Below, piece after piece: positions 55,584-64,000 of a stretch of 64,000 nt of DNA. The position numbers were made by a program, and so were the translations under genes. How positions within the stretch are numbered: position 1 is the first letter of the stretch; each line of letters starts with the position of its first letter. The notes beneath the pieces were generated by a model. It had not been told where the DNA came from and ran no database searches. It worked only from the letters and a program-made list of their open reading frames with translations. The stretch comes from Cubamyces lactineus (Eukaryota; Basidiomycota; Agaricomycetes; Polyporales; Polyporaceae): the NCBI GenBank assembly GCA_022376465.1, contig JACDTU010000010.1, forward strand, positions 744,001-808,000, in the 5' to 3' direction.

Positions 55584-58500
55584 ATGAATGGGACACGCGA
55601 CGCAGGCGACACTGGTCATGACGACCTGTCCGAAGAACTACACTTCTCAGACAGCGAGGGCGGTGATTCCCCAGACGTCGGTGCCGGAGACTACTCGACG
55701 CGGTTCGAGGAACTCATGAGCGACGGCGAAGATGCGGGCGACCATGAGGAGAATGACGATGAGGATGAGGAAGGCGGCTTCATCTATAGCGGCGTAGATG
55801 CGGATCCCACCGGAGGATATCGCGAGCAGCTACGCCAGGTCCTCGGAGCTGATCACGAGGAAGACGAGATTGAGGAGCAAGAAGTAGAGCGGTCGCTCGT
55901 ACACGAAGTGGAAGAGAACGAGAGATTCGCGGCGACTATCGAGGATGAAGCCGGAGTGAGTCGACCATGGCTTCGCCTCGCCGTACACACCTGCTCATGG
56001 AACATGGTGAATTGTTGTAGCATGTACATGTCGTGTCTTCGCCCGAACTACCACCCATGTCTCCCAAGGAACCCATATCCTCTGCGCCTGCGTCCAGAGT
56101 ACCAAGTCATATAGGCAATGGTGCACCGACCCGTACACCCTTGACGCGACCTTACCTGCACCCTTCAATCTCGCGCCTCCGCTCGATCACACCTCAGCCA
56201 TCCCGTACGCCGTCCGCAGCGAGCGCGGCCACACTGCACTCGCATCTTCATGAATCTACCTCTGCTGTGCCATCACATTTCTCTGCGTTGTCCCGATCAT
56301 CGTCTGTCACCAACCTCTCTGTGCACTTTGCGAACGACCAATCTCTCCGTACTCCTGCACATCCCGTCAGGGAAGTCCTACGGTGGACGCAGTTGCGGAT
56401 AATCGGGGAGCATATTTACGCCGGACAACCTTCCAAAGCATCCTCGCTACTTGGAGTGCAGTCCTCTGGGTCGCCCACTGTTCTATCTGCAAATGGTCTG
56501 ATTTGTATTGGCACGGACACAGGTCTGGTGCTGGTATTCGACTTCAAGCAGACCTTGAAATGTGTCTGTGGTAACGAGGTAGCAGGTGCGAGTGCAACCC
56601 TGATCGGCTCACTACTTGTCCGCTGACGGGCGTCGGTAGAGAAGAATGTCGGTGCTGTTACAGCACTGGCGCTCTCGTTCGACCATACGTATGTGGCGGC
56701 TGGCCATGCTACCGGCCATATTCGACTCTACGACTTGCGGTCTCCAAAAGTTCCCGCTCGCGTGGTCGCTCCTACTACGTTGGCTGCAGTCGCATCTGGT
56801 AGGCAAGAGGGCCATTTAGTAGGGTCTCGGATTGTCAGCATAGGCTTCGTCGCAGGGCGACATACCGCGCTCGTCTCAGCCGACGACAGCGGCCTTGCTT
56901 TCTATCATAGCCTTGGCAAGGTATTCTTTGTCGACGCCACAGACATACTACGCATTCTTGGCAAGTACCCTGACGAGGACGCTCTGGACGGTCCTCCTAC
57001 ATTAGGGCACCGTCTCCGCCGCAAGCGTCTCCGAAAGCCTACCACTATCCTGTCTATGGCCCCGCTTCCTCTCGGCACATGTGCACATCCCACAGATTCG
57101 TATAACCTTGTTGCGCTCCTCACACCCATCAAGCTCGTGATCGTGGGTTTGAAACCAACGCCAAAAACTTGGTACAGACGCCATCGACAGTCAGACGATG
57201 AAGAAGTATCTCCGAAGTCTAGGTTCAAGGGAACTCTCGCGTGGTTCCCAAGCGTTTCGTTGACGGCCGACCTCTCATCTGCCTCCGAACGAGACAGCAA
57301 GAAGAGTCAAATGAATGGCACACACCCGTCTTCTACTCCGACACTGGCATACTCCTGGGGGAACACGCTAAATCTCCTGAAGGTCTCTGAGGATAAGGTG
57401 GTGCAAGCGGTGAAAGACGCCAAGACAGGCAAAATCAACAAGGTTGAGGTTGGCCGTATCGTGTTCGATGAGGTGGGCAGTTGGAACGCTAGTGAAGACA
57501 TTCTTGCGCTCCAGTGGCTGAACGTGAATGTGGGTCCGTTCTGCCCTGCGAGCTTTGGCCTTGAGGAGCTAGCTGACGTCACGGCGTTCACAGCAAATAA
57601 TTGTCCTAACTCCTTCGGCGTTCGAAATATACGACATTCGCACATTCAAGCTCATCGAACGTGAACCCTTCGATGCGTGGACTTTGGTGTCTCCTGTCCT
57701 AAGCCACACAACCAACGGATCAGTCACATACTCAGACGCTGTGTCCGAAGTGGCCCACAGCGTACGGGCCTACAAGGGCAAGATTTTCCTCTTGGTGAGT
57801 AGTCAATTCCTGTAAGACGGGGCATAACCTGACACATATCAGGGGCAACACGGAGTACAAGTAGGAACTCTCCTTACTTGGGCTGATCGCATACTCTCGT
57901 CCGTCTCGGACGGAGACTTCTTGAGTGCTATCGAGCTCGCGCGATCATACTATGTTGGGGAAGCACCTGGAAATAGGAACGGACTACCCGATGACCCCGA
58001 GAAACTGAAGGCAGTGGTCGGGGAGAAGATGCGAGAGCTCATGGTGGCGTCTGCCCGGTATGCCTTCTCTGAAGAGCGTCTGGTAGATGCTACGCATGTC
58101 ACGCCGGACGGACGGGGTGTCGACCGGACCGAGCTTTTCGAGGGCCTTGTCTCGACATGCGCTCGTGCTTGCATGGCTTTGGGCGACTTCGAATTCTTCT
58201 TCGAGGATCTCTTTGGCTACTACGACAACAACGGTATTGCGAGCATCTTCCTGCGGCAGCTGGAACCGTTCATGCTGAACGGCGAGATTCGACATGTACC
58301 TCCACGAATCACCCAGCGGCTGATTGCTCTCCACGACGAAGACAACCGCCCTGACCTGGTGGAAAGACTCATCTGGCATATTGACCCGGATTGCTTGGAC
58401 ATCAACCAGGCCATCACGTTGTGCCAGCGCTACCAGCTATACGACGCCCTCATCTACGTGTACACTCGCGCCCTGCAAGACTACAGATCTCCTGTAGTCG

Positions 58501-60596
58501 AACTCCTGGGACTTGTCCGAAGAGTACAACAGTGGAGGAGACAACGAGCGGAGGCTTCGCCTTCGTTGTCGGATCCCGTGGATGAACAAGCGATAGAACC
58601 CGTCGTTCTGAATGCGTACAAGATCTACCCCTTCATCGCCGATACGCTGACAGGCCTCACCTACCCCTCCGAGGAACCCCTCCCTGAGGACGAAGCATAC
58701 AAGGCGAAGACCGACGTCTATACTTTCCTTTTCTACGGCCGCTCCAGCGTGTGGCCAGAGGGAGAGGGAGGCAAGCTCGTGCTCACCTCCGACGAGGAGA
58801 ACGGTATAGAGCCCACGTATCCTTATACTCGCCTGCTTCTTCGCTTTGATCCAGAAGCGTTCCTGCACACGTTGGATATGGCATTCGAGGATGCCTATCT
58901 GAACGACAACGAGGAGTCCAACGGCATGAGCCGCTTCATCATCATCAAAATCCTTCTCGAGATCCTGTCTTCTCCGGAGCTATCGCAGGAGGAGCGTACC
59001 TTCATCCACATTTTCATAGCGCGCAACGTCCCCAAATACCCCCAGTTCATCCATATCCAGCCCAGTGTATTGCACAGCATACTCATCGGGCTTGCGGAAG
59101 ACCCGGATACCAGCACTCGAGAGGATCGTCAGCTTGCCGCCGAATTCCTTCTATCCGCATATACCCCACACGAGGGCGACCGCATTCTGGAGCTATTCAA
59201 GCAGGCGGGCTTCTACAGGATACTACGCTCGTGGTACAAGCAGGAGAAGGAGTGGCCACAGCTGCTCGGGACCTATCTCGAGGACCCAGACCTGCCTCGG
59301 CACGATGTCTTTACCTCCGTCGACGAAGTGCTCAAAACTTCGAAGAAGGCCAACAAGGGCAAGCTTCCACAAGCCGTTCGTGACAGGTTCCTCGAGTCCC
59401 TCCCCGACCTGCTTCACTCGGATATCGCTAACACTGCTGCCTTGGTCGACGAGCACCTTCCTGACCAACACGAAGCCGCATGTCACGCGCTAGGCCCCGA
59501 TGACGAGCACGGACGTTTCCTCTACCTCCAGTATCTCCTGGTTTCCCATCTCCGCAAATCAGCGGAAGACGACATCGCCCTTCCTCGCAAGCCTGGCCCA
59601 TCCCCCAACGTCCCACCTTGGCTGCGCCAGGCCTACGTGGCTATGCACTGCCAGTTCGACCCCTCTGGTATTATCCCCGCACTTCGTTCACTCCCTCGGG
59701 ACTACCTGGACAGCTACGAAGCGGCCCGCACGTGCGAGGAGAGGGAGGTCTTCGACGCCGTCGTGTGGCTGGTCGACCGAGAAGACAAACCGCAGGACGC
59801 GCTGGCCAAAGCGGAGTCGTTCGACCAGCTGCTGTCGACTCGCATCGCGGACGCTCTCGCGTCTTCTGACGAGCAGGCTGCTGACACCATTTCCGACGCG
59901 ATTCACAAGCTCGAGGCCGTCGCGGAGGTCGCGGTATCGATTTGCTTGGAACGCTCGCAGCCCACGTCCCCCTCAGACGTGCCCCTCGAAGACCTCTGGT
60001 TCCAGCTTCTCAGCAGCCAGATCGACTCTGTGCAGCGTATCGCCAGCTGTTGCTCGCTGGAGGCTCTCGGGCCGTCCGAGTGCGTGCCCACGGACGACCC
60101 CCGTATGCAGCGAGAGCACCAGACGATATCCGCGCTCCGTGCCTTGGTCCACAAGACGTTCACCGCGCTCATGTCCGTTAGCTCAACGCGCGCAGTGTCG
60201 TTCCCGCGGCTCTTCAAGCGACTCGTGAGCTCCGCCTCGGCGACGAAAGCCCACGTCTCCAAGGGCACGCTGTACGCCGAGTTCCGGACGATCCTCACCG
60301 GCATGCTCGAGTCGTTCCGCTCCGAGGGCGACATGCTCGTCATCACTAAACACCTTGTCGATCGCGATGTCGCTGACACGATCGCCGAGCTCGTCGCGGA
60401 GCGGGCGAAGGGCTGGGCGCCCTCGCGGGGCGTGTGCGCGGCATGCGGCGCTGCGTTTGTCGGTAGCAAAAAAGCGGGAGAGGCCGAGGCCGAGCCGAAG
60501 AGCGAGCCGGTCGTTGTGTCACGGACAGGGGCGATATACCATACTAGATGCTTACCGCCGGGATTCCATGCTAATCATGCCAACAGTGTACATTAA
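55584..60596 (+). CDS. VPS8: Vacuolar protein sorting protein Vps8 (CORVET subunit)
   Basis: Five exons (55584-55955, 56021-56578, 56642-57523, 57594-57794, 57843-60596) give 1588 residues. Acidic and Ser-rich N-terminus, then a beta-propeller starting around VREVLRWTQLRIIGEHIYAG, with GLICIGTDTGLVLVFDFKQ, VTALALSFDHTYVAAGHATG and HIRLYDLRSPK. The last propeller strand (IIVLTPSAFEIYDIRTFKLIER) is followed by KGKIFLLGQHGVQVGTLLTWADRI. The alpha-solenoid then contains GDFLSAIELARSYYVGEAPG and LDINQAITLCQRYQLYDALIYVYT. The C-terminus has a degenerate RING-like zinc motif (CAACGAAF...YHTRCLPPG). Vps8 binds Rab5/Vps21 and tethers early endosomes as part of CORVET. The frame is open to 55503, but the first ATG is 55584 and no upstream exon was found. 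It is divergent from the PHD gene and convergent with COG2. Confidence 0.95.
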
Positions 60597-60726
60597 CCAG
60601 CATACATTCCGGATACTCCTAATGATATGTGGATGCTATCGAGCCAGAAACTGCGAGGCGCGTGCGAGATCATGAATTCATGGATCTGCGAGCGAAGGGC
60701 GGAAATGAGTCTCGAGTCTGTGAACC

Positions 60727-63700
60727 TTAGTGGAAGGAACCCAACCCACCGTCCGTCAAACCCGACCTGGCCATCTCAACCAGGCTTCGGTACGCGGCAT
60801 TCTCGTTCACGGCCACGCCCAGTGACTCGGCCTCGCGCCCAAACGCGTCGACGTCGAGGATCATCTGCGTCCTGATCTTCTCCTCGTCCCCGCGGCCGTC
60901 GTCCTCGCGCGCGCCGGCACCGCCGAAGAGCGAGTACGCGGTGCGCTTGCCCTTCTTGAGCTTCCGGAGCGACTCCTCCGTCTTCTTCATCGCGGCGAGG
61001 AAGTAGATGTAACGCTGCGTGACGAGCTCGAAGACCTCCTCCGCGATCGGCCGGAGGAGGTCCGCCTTGAGCGCCGCGCCGGGTCCGTCGACGGTCTGGA
61101 TGGCGAAGAACGCCTTGGTGTGCTTGAAGATCAGCGAGACGAAGTAGCTTGGCTCGGTCGGCATGCGCTTGCTCGAGGACATTGCGCGGAACTGCGAGGG
61201 GATAGAGCGCATTGACAGCAGCGCGTCGCAGCCCCTGCGGGAGAGGATCATCACGATCTGGTTCACGAGCGTGGGAACGAGGGCAGTAAGCTTTGAGAGT
61301 GCATGCTTGAGTGCGTCTACCAAGGGTTCAGCGAGTAACTCGAAAGACCTAATACGGAAGGATACAGACCTTCTGGAGGCACGCCTTGCTCACCCTCGCT
61401 GGTTGCGCCGTCAGGGAGGACCGCGCTCAACTCCTCCCTCCAGAGCTTCATGACCTGCATCTCCATCGCCTTGATATCCGTGATAGCTGTCGCGAACTGT
61501 TGCAGCAAGGCCTCATCCGCTGCTATGCTCTCAGCCGATGCGGCCTCCGTCGGTACAGGCGTCGACGCACGTGCTGTCGCAGCTGTGGCCGCCGTCTGAA
61601 CAGGTAGGGCGTGAGCTCTATACTATGTGATATGGTAAGTGTGCGCTTACGCGCTCAGCCGCCACTGCAGCAGCCACCTTCGGAGGCGGCTCCAAAGGAG
61701 GAAGGCTCTTGTCAAGCCACGTCTTGTACCGACTGAGGATCTACATATCACAAGTCAGCGAGTCGCCATCGACATGCACTGCACGTCTCACCTGCAGCGT
61801 AAACCGCCAAAATCGCGCACTCAGGTCTGGGATGAAGACCTCCGCGCTCCAGCACGCGCGCACCGCATCGAGGACCGCGGCGGCCTGGGGAGTGACAAAT
61901 GGCGCAAGCGCTGCCCAGCCGTCATTCAATTCAGAAAACACACATCATCAGATCCAGTCCATCGGGGTCAGCAAACGCCAACGCGAGAGCACGACACCAG
62001 TCGACCGCGTACCTTTCGTCGGGGTGCGCTCGAGCTTCGTCGTCGCGAGGGCCTCCTCGAGCCTCGCCACAATCTCCTTCCATCGCAGTTGGAAATACAC
62101 GGGCAGCTGCCATCGCCGTTCGAACGCCGCGAAGACGATGTGCCGCCGGACGGCCTCCACGGACGCCACGGACGGCGCGAGGAACTCGAGCGCGCGGATG
62201 AACGCCTGCGTCGTTTCGTGGTGCTGACATACGGATCCAGGGGTCAGTCAATTCTCAATTCTCGATGGACTGGCACGGCGCACGAAGCCACCCATGACCA
62301 CGGCTGCCGTGTCGACTGCGACGACGACGCACCTTGCGAAATTCGTCGGGCTTGCCTGCGGCGAATATCACGCTCCCGAGCTCGTCCATCAGGGCCCTGC
62401 CTATCTCCGCCCAGACGACGTTCGCCATGATCTCGAACCCAGGCTCCTCGTCCCCGCCATCGTTCTGCACGCCCGCTCGTGTACGCGATCCCGACTTTGC
62501 GCACACGGCCTCGGCGATCTCCATGATGCGGCGGACGTCGCGGTCGACGAAACGCAGGATCGTGTTGTAAAGCGCGGCGAGCGGGTCTTCGGTCTCGTCG
62601 AGGATCGCGGCGGACGCCATGGATGATAATGAACTGGCATCTGCGCGCAATGCAAACTCGAAGGGGTTATGCTTGGATGCAAAGGCTGTGAAGGGCGTAT
62701 AGGGTGTGCGGGGCGGAAGGGAGGCCGTCTGGGGTGGCGCGGGGGAGGACGTTCGTGCGGTGACAGGCAACGGGGTATGTGGGACGATAGGTGAACGGGG
62801 TGCGGTGAGCGCGCCAGGGTATATTGTCTGAGGCAACCTGAGTGAATGTGAATTATCTGAGGGGTCATCGCTTGCCTACCTTCTTGACAAAGTCGCGCAC
62901 GACCTCTCGTCGAATAACATCCTCGGCGTCCCTCCAGAGCCCAAGCACGTCGTACGTGCGGAGACACTCGGTCACGTCTGCATACAACTTCGACTTTTCG
63001 ATCTCGCTCACTTTACCCGACCGGCCGTTGTTCTCCTTCCCGCCCATGAGAGTGCTGAGGGTAGACGCGAACAAGTGGTCGAGGTCGGACGACACGGTCG
63101 ACTTTATTCGGTCGACACGCTACGGAGGATGGAGTGAGTGGCCGAGAGCGGCTGTGCTGAGAGGGACGGCTCACAAACCCATTGCGACTCGTCGATGAAG
63201 GCGCAAGGCTCTATACGTGCGCGCGAGACGTGATACAGCAGTTGTGTGTACTCTGCTGCGACACGAGCTATATGCTTGGCGCGACTTCCTCTCCCTCTGA
63301 CAATAATGCTTCATGAGGGTGCTTACGACGTTGGTAGGTATGACTTACCTGTCGTCTGCATCCGTATCTGTTCGTGAAGCAAGCGGCAAGCCCGACACAG
63401 CCGAAGGCTCCTTATCCTCGTCCTCAGGCGAGGATATCAGGAGGAGAGACTCAAGACGCGTGATAGATTCCGATATCTTGAGAAGCGAGTGGAGGAAAGC
63501 CTTCTCCTCACGGATGGCCGCGCGCCTATCGAGTTTCTCCTTAGTCGCATCCTGGATCTCTTGCAAAGTCTTTCTGGATTCCTAGTGCACACGATACAAT
63601 ATTTACAGCTGCGCGCGAGCCGCTATGGGTATGACATGACGTACGAGGATTCGTGCCCTCAAGTCGGCCAACGGCTGCTTCAAGCTCTCCAACCTCGTGC

Positions 63701-64000
63701 CTTCGCCCCTCAGGTCTGTGCTCAAGCTAATGAACGCCTCATAATCATCGTTGATGAGCTTCACGAGCTCTTCTTTCAGTGTAGCCAGATAGTCTCGGAG
63801 CTCCGTGCGTAGGTCCGGTAGCGAAGTGTATGCGCGCGAGAGGAGGAACTGCTCCACGTCAAACGTTTCCGCGGAGAGGTATGGGTCGTCGTGCGAGAGC
63901 GGAGTGTATATAGGGAGGTTTCGCGCCGCCGCCGATAGCTCCTCTTCGTCTTCGATGCTGCCGTTTGGCCGATGGCTGCTACTGGGCTTGCGCGACTCGC
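60727..64000 (-). CDS. COG2: Conserved oligomeric Golgi complex subunit 2 (5' end beyond window)
   Basis: The minus-strand frame is open at the right edge (ESRKPSSSHRPNGSIEDEEE) and ends at TAA 60729-60727. About ten exons, all joining in frame. The conserved COG2 N-terminal segment is TFDVEQFLLSRAYTSLPDLRTEL, followed by YLATLKEELVKLINDDYEAFISLSTDLRG and a coiled region (TLQEIQDATKEKLDRR). The COG2 C-terminal domain is near the end: LVPTLVNQIVMIL, MRSIPSQFRAMSSSKRMPTEPSYFVSLIF, FFAIQTVDGPGAALKADLL. Cog2 is a lobe A subunit of the COG tethering complex for retrograde intra-Golgi vesicles. One exon uses an acceptor at TTGCCTCAG rather than the closer CACTCAG, because only that keeps the frame (VKK|TIYPGAL). 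Its 3' end lies 130 bases from that of VPS8. Confidence 0.93.

Noticed and set aside
59500..60228. 242-codon plus-strand frame
   Set aside because: Out-of-frame shadow of VPS8, Ser/Arg-rich with no conserved content.
1..64000. tRNA, rRNA and CRISPR arrays
   Set aside because: Scanned by eye for T-arm GGTTCRA patterns and regularly spaced repeats; none formed a plausible structure. A covariance-model search could still find one.

Overview
This window is a piece of nuclear genome from a filamentous basidiomycete, most likely an Agaricomycete. Most genes are split by many short introns (about 45-70 bases, GT...AG), intergenic gaps are a few hundred bases, and base composition is GC-rich. The gene families fit this: a Cib1/HXL1-like bZIP, a CTR copper transporter, an FBXO31-like F-box protein and a HAD-type terpene cyclase. 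There is no CRISPR array, operon or other prokaryotic feature. Exon boundaries were placed by hand from splice signals, reading frame and family conservation; there was no transcript evidence.

Layout. 1-3.8 kb: the 5' end of an unknown gene running off the left edge, then gene-poor DNA holding a ~330-bp terminal-inverted-repeat element (2414-2744). 3.8-10.4 kb: a Mg-chelatase/MoxR-like protein, an RNase P/MRP Rpr2-type subunit, a Hac1/Cib1-type bZIP regulator and a gluconokinase. 10.4-16.7 kb: a large low-complexity protein between two long gaps. 16.7-25.9 kb: histone chaperone Chz1, proteasome alpha subunit (Pre9/PSMA4), CTR copper transporter, SmD3 and a CLC chloride transporter. 26.3-30.1 kb: two divergent F-box genes. 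30.1-34.4 kb: gene-free DNA with decayed repeats. 34.4-44.4 kb: homoserine-acetyltransferase-like alpha/beta hydrolase, ribosomal protein S23, CDP-DAG synthase, topoisomerase I and a small complex I subunit. 44.4-48.2 kb: nothing recognisable. 48.2-64 kb: HAD/drimane-type terpene cyclase, threonine dehydratase, Cti6-like PHD protein, Vps8 and Cog2 (cut by the right edge).

Most genes are housekeeping and unrelated in function; Vps8 (endosomal tethering) and Cog2 (Golgi tethering) lie next to each other and convergent. The two most interesting loci are these. (1) The bZIP gene's N-terminal and C-terminal halves are in different frames. They are joined only if an intron of length 2 mod 3 is removed, and two CNG|CNGN motifs, the signature of Ire1-mediated splicing, sit exactly where a 38- (or 35-) base excision restores the frame. 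(2) The HAD-fold protein carries a DxDTT motif plus a terpene-cyclase beta-domain signature, pointing to a class II drimane-type sesquiterpene cyclase with no biosynthetic partners nearby.
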